Source of the DNA: Pirellulaceae bacterium
Lineage (GTDB): Bacteria; Planctomycetota; Planctomycetia; Pirellulales; Pirellulaceae
Assembly (NCBI GenBank): GCA_026004795.1
Contig: BPJV01000004.1
Coordinates: 434,001 to 498,000, forward strand
DNA: 64,000 nt
Direction of reading: 5' to 3'
Shown piece after piece: positions 1 through 8,470 of this stretch. Positions within the stretch are counted from its first letter, which is position 1. Each line of letters opens with the position of its first letter. The position numbers were made by a program, and so were the translations under genes. The notes beneath the pieces were generated by a model that saw only the letters and a list, made by a program, of their open reading frames with translations, did not search any database and was not told the origin of the DNA.

Positions 1-70
1 CCAGTTCAGCCAATTCGTGATACTGCTGCAGCAATCGTTCATCCACTCTGTTCTCGACAGAGACGTTCAT
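1..70 (-). CDS. N-terminal fragment of an unidentified protein
   Basis: An ATG on the minus strand at 68-70 opens a frame that runs off the left edge of the window. The 23 visible residues begin MNVSVENRVDER and are polar and probably helical. No signal peptide or recognisable motif is visible and no strong Shine-Dalgarno sequence precedes the ATG. It is co-directional with the sulfite-oxidase-like gene whose stop lies 46 bases upstream of this ATG, so the two could be co-transcribed. Family cannot be assigned from so little sequence. Confidence 0.5.
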   Translation of the reverse strand, partial: MNVSVENRVDERLLQQYHELAEL

Positions 71-116
71 AAAGGATTCCGATCGGGAGGAGACGACTGG
101 CGACTCTCGTCACCGG

Positions 117-1328
117 CTACTGAACGTTGATGGGCAGCCGGAACCAACTGTTCTGCAGGTAGCCTTTCGCATTCCAGGCAATGCGGGGCGGCATGAACTC
201 ACCGGTCGAATCACTGGCGCGGCAAATCAGCTCCTTCGTCTCCGGCGTTACTTCCACTTCCGCCCTCCACAACCGCCAACAGTAGGGGAGCTCTTCTCCC
301 ACCAATTCAGCCATTACCCATCCTCTGCCGCCATCGGCCGACACCCAGACCTCGCGGACGCGCGAGTCACGCTTGCCTGAAGGTAACACATAGCCGGCTA
401 CCTCTAAAGGACCAGCAGGAACGGTCATCCCCGCCTCCGGCTTGCCGATGGCCGCGTTGATCGGATAGCGATAGATGGGGCCCGCTTCTGCCCAAGCTAG
501 TGGAGAGGTATCGGTCACCACTTTGTACGCCTCCGCCACATAATGGTTCGGCGACGGGTGCTCCGCCAGGCTCACACGCCCTAACCACTTCACACTGCGC
601 GCCCCAATGTAACCGGGGACGATGGCGCGCAGCGGAAAGCCATGGTCTTCCGACAACGGTTCGCCATTCATTTTGGTGACCAACAAGGCCCCCAGTCCGT
701 CGTCGGCATCGATCGCTTTCTCGATGGGAATGGAAGCCCCAAAGGGAATCGTGCCCTCACCGTGCGGAACCGCGTCCAGGCCCTCCAGCCACACATGACG
801 GGCCTGATCAGCAACCCCCACATCATTCAATACATCGGCCAGCGCTACTCCCGTCCAAGTCGCATTGCCAATCGCTCCTGCTTCCCACTGAACACCACCG
901 ACCGGCGCCTGCTGATTGAACTCTGCACGTCGATTGCCGGCACAGGTGAGGGTAGCGGTGATCGTGCGTTCTGGATACCGCTGCAAATCCTCCAGCCGCA
1001 ATTCGGTCACCCGATCGACCATGCCGTCGATTTTCAACCGATACTGCTGCGGATCGATGCGAGGATTTGGTGCGTGAGAGCGAATATAGAAGAACTTGGT
1101 GGGGGTAATCCACGACTGGATCAAATCCGACAACTTCGGTTCGGCATTCCGCGGCTCGGTACTACGAAAAATCAGCTCCTTCTCCGTCGCCCCGGGCTGC
1201 TGCGTGGCGGCACGGCCGCGCCGGATCGGCAGGACCCCCACGATTAATAGTCCGCCCCCGGCCAACGCTTGCCGCCTGGAAATCATCAACTTAGTAGATT
1301 TTTTATTAGATCGCTGTTGGTTGCTCAT
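117..1328 (-). CDS. TAT-exported sulfite oxidase-like molybdopterin oxidoreductase
   Basis: Predicted periplasmic molybdenum enzyme of the sulfite oxidase superfamily, which oxidises sulfite (or a related substrate) and passes electrons to a cytochrome. The 403-residue product starts with a twin-arginine signal (SRRQALAGGG around residues 17-26), as expected for export of a folded Mo-cofactor protein. The Mo-ligating cysteine is Cys129 in the motif TLTCAGNRR, characteristic of the true sulfite oxidase branch rather than of nitrate reductase. The C-terminal third matches the Mo-co dimerisation domain (EVWVSADGG, CWRLW, ICRASDSTG). The first candidate start is a GTG at 1337; I prefer the ATG at 1328. 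No haem-binding partner gene is adjacent, so the electron acceptor is unknown. Family call is strong; substrate is inference. Confidence 0.88.
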   Translation of the reverse strand: MSNQQRSNKKSTKLMISRRQALAGGGLLIVGVLPIRRGRAATQQPGATEKELIFRSTEPRNAEPKLSDLIQSWITPTKFFYIRSHAPNPRIDPQQYRLKIDGMVDRVTELRLEDLQRYPERTITATLTCAGNRRAEFNQQAPVGGVQWEAGAIGNATWTGVALADVLNDVGVADQARHVWLEGLDAVPHGEGTIPFGASIPIEKAIDADDGLGALLVTKMNGEPLSEDHGFPLRAIVPGYIGARSVKWLGRVSLAEHPSPNHYVAEAYKVVTDTSPLAWAEAGPIYRYPINAAIGKPEAGMTVPAGPLEVAGYVLPSGKRDSRVREVWVSADGGRGWVMAELVGEELPYCWRLWRAEVEVTPETKELICRASDSTGEFMPPRIAWNAKGYLQNSWFRLPINVQ

Positions 1329-2013
1329 CTGCTGCACTGGCTCAAATCGACAAACGACCGCTCGGCATCCGCATCAGCACCGACCGCCGATCGTGTGAGG
1401 TGTGGAAAACATGGATTCGGATGGGCATCGGGTCCGTTTCCCTAACCAACCCGGCGAGCGATTCCTGATCCGGGCGCCGCTCCCCAATCCCGGCGCCGCC
1501 CAGGCGTCGCCGAACCGTCATTATATCGTACGCTTCGCTAGCGCGCATTGAAGGCGGTTGAGAAGGTAAATTCGCTTTCCTCCATATGTCCGTATTCCTC
1601 GACGATCCGCGTGTTCGCCCCTGGCAGGCTATCGTTGTCTCTTGCCAGTGGTCTGCTCCGCCCCTTTTTCCGCCACCGGCACTACGTCCTCGATGTCCCA
1701 CGGCCCGATCCTGCGGCAGCGCCTCCACGCGTATCCGATGTACTGATCCGTAGGGGAAAATGGGTCGATTGCCACGGTCGGCTGTTAAGCGACTGGGGCT
1801 ACGCATCCTCCGCCAAGTCAAACTGAGTTCACTTTGGCCGCTGTCGGGACCCCGGCCGGTAATGTAGTCATGCGGGCAGCGGGCGCGGGATGGCGCGCAT
1901 GCCGGACGAAAAAAGGTATTGGTGGCGACCGGCCGCCGGTGTTACGATTGCCCACGAGCGCTACCGCGCTGAGAATCCCGTGTACAGCGATGATCGATCA
2001 AGGATGGAACGCT
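1329..2013. other. Intergenic region between divergent genes
   Basis: This stretch separates the divergent sulfite-oxidase-like and HtrA genes and must hold both promoters. Several open frames cross it, on both strands, but they lack signal peptides, recognisable motifs or good ribosome sites and have proline/arginine-rich compositions typical of non-coding GC-rich DNA. No clear hairpin or repeat was found. Confidence 0.4.
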
Positions 2014-3174
2014 ATGTTCGTGGACTCAAGCTGCCGATCCGCGATGGCTCATGCAATTGCGGTCGTCGCGTCAGTGATATCATTCTGGATGCCGATGAAC
2101 GCGAAGGCGCAAACAGCCCTGCGGACGGAAACGGAACTCCTGTCTCCCTTCCCACGGGAACCGCTTTCCGTCCCTAGCCTGGGAGAATTCCTTCTTCCCG
2201 AGGAGCAGGTAGCGATCTCCGTATACGAACGTGCCAACCGTGGTGTCGTGCACATCAATACCCGTTCGGTGGGAATGGCGGCATTCCTGCAAGTCGCCGT
2301 ACGCGAGGGAAGCGGCAGCGGTTCGGTGATCGACAAAACGGGCTTGATCTTGACCAATCAACATGTCATTGACGGGGCCAAAGAGATCCGGGTAAGTCTC
2401 GCAGGAGGTCATTCCTACGCCGCCCGTCTCGTGGGGGAGGATCCGGATACCGATATCGCCGTGTTGAAGATCGATGCGCCGCCCGAGGAACTGGTCCCCA
2501 TTCCGTGGGGCGATTCGGAATCGTTGCGCGTGGGACAACGCATCTATGCCATCGGCAATCCGTTCGGTTTGGAGCGATCGATGTCCACCGGCATGGTCTC
2601 CAGCTTGAATCGCCAAATTCCTTCCAAGCGTGGTCGAGCCATGCGTTCCCTCATCCAAATCGACGCGTCGATCAACCAAGGAAACTCAGGGGGGCCGCTG
2701 CTCAACACGCGGGGAGAGCTGATCGGAATGACGACGGCCATCGTGAGCAGCGACGGCGACAGTGCCGGAGTCGGCTTTGCCGTGCCGGTGAGCACAATTC
2801 GCCGAATCGTCCCCAAACTGATTGCTCATGGACGAGTCATCCGACCGGCGATTGGAATCCGCCGAGTGTATGAAACGGAGCGCGGCCTGCTGGTGGTCGA
2901 TGTCGTGCCGGGAGGCCCGGCAGATCAAGCCGGCGTACGTGGCTTTCGCGTCATCACCAAGGCTTTTCGTCAAGGGCCTTACCACTACACCGAATCTTCA
3001 CTGGATACCTCTGCCGCGGACCTGATCACTGCCATCAATGGTCAACCGGTGCGTTCGGCCGACCAGATGCTGGCCATCATCGAGGAGAAGGAACCGGGCA
3101 CGACGGTGCAATTGACCATTGTTCGCGGCGAGGCAACCATTCAACTCCCCGTCGTTCTGGGGCAATCTCAGTGA
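2014..3174 (+). CDS. HtrA/DegP-type serine protease with one PDZ domain
   Basis: Envelope quality-control protease of the trypsin-like HtrA family, degrading or refolding misfolded periplasmic proteins. The 386-residue product has a signal peptide (MAHAIAVVASVISFW.. ending near residue 33), then the protease domain with catalytic triad His117 (TNQHVI), Asp147 (DTDIAV) and Ser225 (QGNSGGPL). One PDZ domain follows from about residue 270 to the end, with the peptide-binding region near RPAIGIRR. The open frame extends upstream to a TTG at 1834, but an AAGGA sequence nine bases before the ATG at 2014 and the signal peptide just after it favour the later start; ATG 1990 and 2044 are alternatives. 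It has no partner genes in operon; the next gene is a transporter 340 bases downstream. Confidence 0.92.
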   Translation: MFVDSSCRSAMAHAIAVVASVISFWMPMNAKAQTALRTETELLSPFPREPLSVPSLGEFLLPEEQVAISVYERANRGVVHINTRSVGMAAFLQVAVREGSGSGSVIDKTGLILTNQHVIDGAKEIRVSLAGGHSYAARLVGEDPDTDIAVLKIDAPPEELVPIPWGDSESLRVGQRIYAIGNPFGLERSMSTGMVSSLNRQIPSKRGRAMRSLIQIDASINQGNSGGPLLNTRGELIGMTTAIVSSDGDSAGVGFAVPVSTIRRIVPKLIAHGRVIRPAIGIRRVYETERGLLVVDVVPGGPADQAGVRGFRVITKAFRQGPYHYTESSLDTSAADLITAINGQPVRSADQMLAIIEEKEPGTTVQLTIVRGEATIQLPVVLGQSQ

Positions 3175-3513
3175 TGCCATGTTGCCTCCACATGCGGCCT
3201 ACTTCCTTACAGAACGATCGACCCCTGCGGATGTGGTCCGTGCGGTCCATTGTCCGCATGGAGACGCGGTCGACGGGGCGGGGGCGTGGCAGCAGCAAAT
3301 GCGGAACCGGTGCGGCGATCTCGACTTGGAGCTTGGCCTTTTCTAGCATTTTCCCTAGCGTTACGCTGGTGGCTCATGGATCGATCCTCGGCAAAGGCGG
3401 CCGAGTTGGTTTCCTGACCACGACTGAACTGGTCGAATCGCCGCATCGGTTGCGGCACCAACAAGCCACCGGCAGCGCGTTTGGAACGAACTACATCCGT
3501 AAGGGCTCAACGC
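3175..3513. other. Intergenic region after htrA
   Basis: No supportable gene. Around 3229-3270 two GC-rich complementary stretches (TGCGGA / TCCGCA) could form an imperfect hairpin that may end the protease transcript, but no T-tract follows. An alternative TTG start for the next gene lies at 3481. Confidence 0.3.
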
Positions 3514-5682
3514 ATGGCATCGACAGCTTCATCAGCCACTTCCCGCATCGATCCGACTCAGTTACCCACTGTTTTCGGTCATCCGACCGGGTTGTACACC
3601 CTGTTTTTCGCCGAGATGTGGGAGCGATTCTCCTATTATGGCATGCGGGCTCTTCTCGTACTGTACATGATCAAGGGGTTTCTCGGCTTTGGTGATACCG
3701 ATGCCAACGCGGTCTACGGCGCGTACACGGCGTTGGTTTACATGACGCCCTTCTTCGGCGGTCTGATCGCGGATCGGTTGCTGGGCCGGCGAACGAGTGT
3801 GATCATTGGTGGGCTGCTGATGGCGGCAGGTCATCTATTGATGACGATCGAAACAGAGCTGGCTTTTTTTTCGGCCTTGGGGTTGCTAATCGCTGGCAAC
3901 GGCTTTTTCAAACCGAATATCTCGTCCATGGTGGGCGAGATGTATCCGGAGGGGAGCAGCAAACGCGATGGTGGATTTACGATTTTCTACATCGGCATCA
4001 ATCTCGGTGCCGCCATGGCTCCGTTGCTATGCGGCTACATCGGCGAAACCTACGGCTGGCATTACGGTTTCGGATTGGCGACGGTTGGCATGTTGGTCGG
4101 CGTAGCCATTTTTGCTGCCCCCACGCGATTGACTCAGGCGATGATTTTCATCACCGCTCTGGCCAGCGCGATACTCATGCTGCGCTACAACGCCGGTGAT
4201 CTGTTCTCGCTGCTGTTCAACTACTTCGTCGTCGCAGCATTGGTTGTCTCCGCCTGCACCGCGCTGTTGGCCCTCAATCGTGGCGGTTTGCCGACCGAAC
4301 TGGGACGTCCTCCGCAACCGGAGGCCTTTCAACGCAACTTGATTCTCGTGCTGGTGGGGACCGCCATCTCTATCCCCATTTTCGTTATTCTGGTTTCCGG
4401 ATTGTCTGTTCTACCAGGCTTTCACGACCAGGTGACGCTGATTCCCGAAGCATGGGTGGCGGACCTGCATCAGAGCGAACACAAGCTGGTGCGTGGAATG
4501 GCTCAGTTTGTTGAGGAGGCAAGTCGTCCGGCCGGATTGGTGCTCATCATCGCTGGACTGATCGCGCTGATCTATCTCGTCAAAGAAGCATTCGGTCTGG
4601 AGAAGGTGGCACGAGAAAGGATGTTCGTCATTTTCGTGTTGACGTTCTTCTCCATTTGGTTCTGGGCATTTTTTGAGCAACAGGGTAGTTCGATCAACAA
4701 CTTTACCGATCGCAATATCGATCGCGTCAGCGAGCGGACGGTGGTCGACGAATCGATGGTGGGCAACAGCGTCGAACTGCGATTGGTCAACGACGCATCC
4801 TTGCAGGATTTGGATTTCCTCAGCCAGGAATATCTGGGGCACCGCAACGCCGCTGCCGATTTCCCACAGCGGTTGGAGGAGGCTATTCGCCGGGTGGAGT
4901 CACAAAAGGAAGCCACGAAGCAGTTGGCAGGCGAGCGGCTGGAGCGGTTGATCGCTCAGGTCACTGCCGAACCGGTGTTGACGATGACGGGGTTGACCTA
5001 CCTGCGAGAGATGGCGCGTGCCGATCAAGCCACGCTGGATGACAAGAAGCTTACTTGGGTCTACACCGCGGAGAGCGTAGGGCGATTGGGAATCGGTGGT
5101 TCCGAGATACCGGCATCGGTTTTTCAATCCGTCAATCCGATCTACATCATGCTCTTCGGACTGCTGCTGACGGCCCTGTGGGATTATTTGGGAGCGCGGG
5201 GGATGGAACCGAGCACGCCCTTCAAATTCTCATTGGGACTACTGCAGGTCGGCCTCGGCTTCGCCATGCTGTATTTTGGCGCCCAGTTCGCTGATGAAGA
5301 TGGCATGGTGGCGGCCCGCTGGCTGCTGTTGATGTATCTGTTGCTAACGACCGGAGAACTGTGCTTGTCGCCAGTTGGTTTGTCGATGGTCACCAAACTC
5401 TCGCCTCAGCGACTGGTGAGCACGGTCATGGGATCGTGGTTCTTAGCGACGGCATTTGCCCAGTTCCTCGCCGCCATCATTGCGCAGTTCGCCGCCGTCA
5501 ATGAAGGAGACAGCAATTTTATTCCGGTACCCAAGGAGACCGTGCACATCTACGGGGAGGTCTACAAGACGGTAGCCATCATGGCCGTCATCTGCGGACT
5601 GATCTGCTTGATGCTCACCCCCATTTTGCGAAAGTGGATGCACCTAGAGATGTTCCAGGAGGGGCCGGTGCAGGCCGATTGA
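3514..5682 (+). CDS. POT/PTR-family proton-coupled oligopeptide transporter
   Basis: Inner-membrane major facilitator of the proton-dependent oligopeptide transporter family, importing di- and tripeptides with protons. The family signature is at the N terminus: the first helix carries EMWERFSYYGMRALL, the ExxERFxYY proton-coupling motif, and a second PTR2 signature region lies near GNGFFKPNISSMVGEMY. At 722 residues it is about 200 longer than typical bacterial members. Most of the excess is a charged soluble insertion, roughly residues 395-535, between two membrane helices and flanked by FFEQQGSSINNF and QSVNPIYIMLFG. The helices after it continue normally (LSPVGLSMVTKLSP), so it is not a fusion error. 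Start: an upstream TTG (3481) is possible, but the ATG at 3514 is preceded by AAGGG and begins the conserved region sooner. Substrate is inferred from the family only. Confidence 0.9.
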   Translation: MASTASSATSRIDPTQLPTVFGHPTGLYTLFFAEMWERFSYYGMRALLVLYMIKGFLGFGDTDANAVYGAYTALVYMTPFFGGLIADRLLGRRTSVIIGGLLMAAGHLLMTIETELAFFSALGLLIAGNGFFKPNISSMVGEMYPEGSSKRDGGFTIFYIGINLGAAMAPLLCGYIGETYGWHYGFGLATVGMLVGVAIFAAPTRLTQAMIFITALASAILMLRYNAGDLFSLLFNYFVVAALVVSACTALLALNRGGLPTELGRPPQPEAFQRNLILVLVGTAISIPIFVILVSGLSVLPGFHDQVTLIPEAWVADLHQSEHKLVRGMAQFVEEASRPAGLVLIIAGLIALIYLVKEAFGLEKVARERMFVIFVLTFFSIWFWAFFEQQGSSINNFTDRNIDRVSERTVVDESMVGNSVELRLVNDASLQDLDFLSQEYLGHRNAAADFPQRLEEAIRRVESQKEATKQLAGERLERLIAQVTAEPVLTMTGLTYLREMARADQATLDDKKLTWVYTAESVGRLGIGGSEIPASVFQSVNPIYIMLFGLLLTALWDYLGARGMEPSTPFKFSLGLLQVGLGFAMLYFGAQFADEDGMVAARWLLLMYLLLTTGELCLSPVGLSMVTKLSPQRLVSTVMGSWFLATAFAQFLAAIIAQFAAVNEGDSNFIPVPKETVHIYGEVYKTVAIMAVICGLICLMLTPILRKWMHLEMFQEGPVQAD

Positions 5683-5704
5683 TCCCACAACTTGCCGCTT
5701 GTTT

Positions 5705-7159
5705 TCAAGCAAGGATGGGGGTGATCACCCGCCCGCCCACGTCTGTCAACCGGAATCGCCGACCCTGGAACCGATAGGTCAAACGTTCATGGTCGATTCC
5801 CAACAAGTGCAGAATCGTGGCTTGAAAGTCGTGCACGGTCACTCCATCGCGGACGACGTTGAAACCAAATTCATCCGATTCCCCGTAAGTGATCCCCGGC
5901 TTGATCCCGCCGCCGGCCATCCAAATGGTGAAGGCATACGGATGATGGTCGCGTCCCCAGCTCTGCGTCTCACTGATTTTGCCTTGAAGAAATGGAGTGC
6001 GACCAAACTCGCCCCCCCAAATCACCAGCGTATCATCGAGCAGGCCCCGTTGCTCCAAATCCTTGACCAGCGCGGCCGAAGGAGCGTCGGTATCGCGGCA
6101 TTGGATCTCTAGTTGAGTGTTCAGGTTCCGATGTTGGTCCCAACCGGCATGCATCAATTGGATGAAGCGGCAACCGCGTTCGGCCAGCCGCCGCGCGATC
6201 AGGCAGTTGTAGGCGTAGGAACCCTTGGTAGTAACGTCTGGTCCGTACATTTCCAACGTGGCTGCAGTTTCCGTCGACAAATCGGTCAATTCGGGAACCG
6301 ACGCCTGCATGCGGTAAGCCATCTCGTATTGAGCGATGCGAGTCGCCGTCTCCGGATCCCCCATTTCCTGTAGATGCAATTCATTGAGCGCCCGCAGGTC
6401 GCTTAGCATCGCGCGGCGGTGGGAGCGTGCCATACCGGGAGGATCGGAGAGGTACAACACCGGATCGCCGCTTCCCCGAAACTTCACCCCTTGGTGCACG
6501 GTCGGCAGAAAGCCGCTCCCCCAATAGTAGTCGTAGAAAATCTGGCCACAGGATGCCTCTTTGTCTCGGGACGTCATCGCCACGAAGGTGGGCAAATCTT
6601 CGTTCTCCGTTCCCAGCCCGTAGCTCAACCACGCCCCCATGCTGGGACGTCCCGGCCGTTCATCGCCGGTCAGGAAGTAGGTGATCGCCGGGGCATGATT
6701 CACCTGGGTAGTGTGCATCGATTTGATAAAACACAGCTTGTCCACGATGCTGGCGGTATGCGGCAGAAAATCGCTCACGGTGGCGCCGCTCTCTCCATGT
6801 TGGCGCAACCGGGCGATCGCTTGCAGGCAGGGGCGTTCGGTCTGCGTGCCCGTCATGGTACTGAATCGCTTGCCACCGACTACTGAATCGGGGATTTGCT
6901 GGCCATGCATCCGCTCGAGCATCGGCTTGTAATCGAACAAGTCGACGTGCGACGGCGCGCCGTTCTGCAGCAGGTAAATGACGCGGCGCGCCTTAGGGGC
7001 GAAGTGGGGCAGGTCCGGCAACCCGACCGAGCTGGATGCCAGGCTCCTTTCCTCCCGCCCCAGCAACGTGGACAAAGCGATCGCCCCCAACCCCACACTG
7101 CCGCGTGCCAACAGCGCTCGTCGCGTAACATGGCGACGTATTTGGTCCTCAGGCACCAT
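5705..7159 (-). CDS. DUF1501 domain protein, TAT-exported
   Basis: Member of the DUF1501 family, secreted proteins of the alkaline-phosphatase/sulfatase-like fold that are amplified in planctomycetes and nearly always sit beside a PSCyt1-DUF1549-DUF1553 gene. The 484-residue product opens with a twin-arginine signal (TRRALLARGSVGLGAIALS). Recognisable family motifs are HFAPKARRVIYLLQNGAPSH near residue 52, the central LPTFVAMTSRD, and the C-terminal WGGEFGRTPF and GRDHHPYAFTIWMAGGG. The start ATG at 7159 lies six bases after the stop of the upstream gene, so the two form an operon. The biochemical role is unknown; the usual guess is hydrolysis of sulfated or otherwise substituted polymers coupled to the cytochrome partner. 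It converges with the transporter gene, leaving only 22 bases between stops. Confidence 0.93.
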   Translation of the reverse strand: MVPEDQIRRHVTRRALLARGSVGLGAIALSTLLGREERSLASSSVGLPDLPHFAPKARRVIYLLQNGAPSHVDLFDYKPMLERMHGQQIPDSVVGGKRFSTMTGTQTERPCLQAIARLRQHGESGATVSDFLPHTASIVDKLCFIKSMHTTQVNHAPAITYFLTGDERPGRPSMGAWLSYGLGTENEDLPTFVAMTSRDKEASCGQIFYDYYWGSGFLPTVHQGVKFRGSGDPVLYLSDPPGMARSHRRAMLSDLRALNELHLQEMGDPETATRIAQYEMAYRMQASVPELTDLSTETAATLEMYGPDVTTKGSYAYNCLIARRLAERGCRFIQLMHAGWDQHRNLNTQLEIQCRDTDAPSAALVKDLEQRGLLDDTLVIWGGEFGRTPFLQGKISETQSWGRDHHPYAFTIWMAGGGIKPGITYGESDEFGFNVVRDGVTVHDFQATILHLLGIDHERLTYRFQGRRFRLTDVGGRVITPILA

Positions 7160-7165
7160 GGTTCC

Positions 7166-8470
7166 TTACTCCCGTGTCAACACTTCATCTAGATTGAGCA
7201 AGAGATTGCAAACGACCGTCAAGGCGGCATGGTCGATTGGATCGCCGAGCTCCACGCGCGAACTCTCGCCCACGGCCAGCAGCTGCCGCGCCTCCTCAGG
7301 CTGTTGCTGAAAACGTCGCCGCGAATCCTCCAGCCGCCGCCGCAGAATCTCCGTTTCCTCGCGGCGCGGCCAACGCGAGGTTACCAATCGGAATGCGTAT
7401 CGCAATCGCTCCTCGTCCGTTTTGCCGCCCTCGATGAGACAACGTTGGGCCATGGCCCGCGCACATTCGACCATCGCCGTTTCGTTCATCTCGGTCAACG
7501 CCTGGAGGGGCGTATTGGTGCGGGTCGGTCTCACTTCGCAGGTCTGCCTTTTCGCCGCATCGAAGAACATGGGAGGGCCCACGATGCGCCGCCAGAAGAC
7601 GTACAGACTGCGGCGGTAAAGCGCCTCGCCAGTATCGCGCTGGTAGCGGATCTTGCCGAACGTGGCCTCCGCCCACAGGCCATCGGGCTGGTAGGGTTTA
7701 ACCGGTGGACCACCAAATCGTGAACTCAGCAATCCCGCGGCGGCCAAGGCCTGGTCCCGCAACATCCAACTGGGTAATCGATAGCGAGGTCCACGCATCC
7801 ACCAACGATTCTCCGGGTCCAATTCGCCGGCCTCCGCGGGGACCGACGCACTCTGGCGGTAGGCACTACTGAGCACTATGTCGCGATGCAACTGCTTGAT
7901 ATCCCACCCGGATTCGATCAGCCTGGTGGCCAGCCAATCCAACAGCTCGGGGTGCGACGGTCGCTGTCCCTGGCTGCCGAAATCCTCCGCCGTCTCCACC
8001 AATCCTCTACCGAAAAACATCTGCCAATGACGGTTGACGATCACCCGCGCGGTCAACGGGTTGTGGGGCGAGATCAACCACTTGGCCAAGCGCAGTCGTG
8101 CCGGCTCCGGGCCATCGGGTAGTGGCGGCAATACGGCAGGCGTTCCCGCATGCACCTCCTGCAGCGGCTTCTGATAATCGCCCCGATGCAACACGAAGGT
8201 CGGTCGTCGCTCTGGCAGATCATCCATGACCATCACCCTAACAGCTTGCTTGGCGATTCCGTCCAGCTGTTCCTGTAGTTGTTGACGCCGCCGCTCCCAT
8301 GCATCCCACTGCTCCCAATGCTGGCGGCGATAATGCTGACGCAACAAGCGGCGCTGCGAACTGGTGCGCTGTGCGTCGGGCGTGCGGAGCGCCTCGGCAA
8401 TGTCGGCCGTCAATCCATACGGCAGTTCGCCGAGAACACGGAAGTAAAAAACCGCCAATGCCGCCCGCAT
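7166..8470 (-). CDS. C-terminal part of split PSCyt1-DUF1549-DUF1553 protein
   Basis: This frame encodes the DUF1553 half of the planctomycete cytochrome-type protein whose N-terminal half lies in another frame (8410-10239). Visible DUF1553 motifs include the region ARVIVNRHWQMFFGRGLVET, then DFGSQGQRPSHPELLDWLA and SSAYRQSA, followed by the WWMRGPRYRLPSWMLRDQAL block and the C-terminal QTCEVRPTRTNTPLQALTEM and FRLVTSRWPRREE. The product ends six bases before the DUF1501 start. An internal ATG at 8470 could start independent translation, but the region just inside it (GFYFRVLGELP) is plainly the continuation of the upstream domain, so I read this as one gene broken by frameshifts rather than two genes. 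See the frameshift entry for the exact positions. Confidence 0.8.
   Translation of the reverse strand: MRAALAVFYFRVLGELPYGLTADIAEALRTPDAQRTSSQRRLLRQHYRRQHWEQWDAWERRRQQLQEQLDGIAKQAVRVMVMDDLPERRPTFVLHRGDYQKPLQEVHAGTPAVLPPLPDGPEPARLRLAKWLISPHNPLTARVIVNRHWQMFFGRGLVETAEDFGSQGQRPSHPELLDWLATRLIESGWDIKQLHRDIVLSSAYRQSASVPAEAGELDPENRWWMRGPRYRLPSWMLRDQALAAAGLLSSRFGGPPVKPYQPDGLWAEATFGKIRYQRDTGEALYRRSLYVFWRRIVGPPMFFDAAKRQTCEVRPTRTNTPLQALTEMNETAMVECARAMAQRCLIEGGKTDEERLRYAFRLVTSRWPRREETEILRRRLEDSRRRFQQQPEEARQLLAVGESSRVELGDPIDHAALTVVCNLLLNLDEVLTRE

Noticed and set aside
1586-1753. Short plus-strand frame beginning MSVFLDDPRVRP
   Set aside because: It ends within about 55 codons in low-complexity Pro/Arg/Cys sequence and has no ribosome site.
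1342-1821. A 159-residue minus-strand frame in the divergent gap before htrA
   Set aside because: Arg/Gly/Pro-rich without conserved motif or ribosome site; the region is better explained as promoter space.
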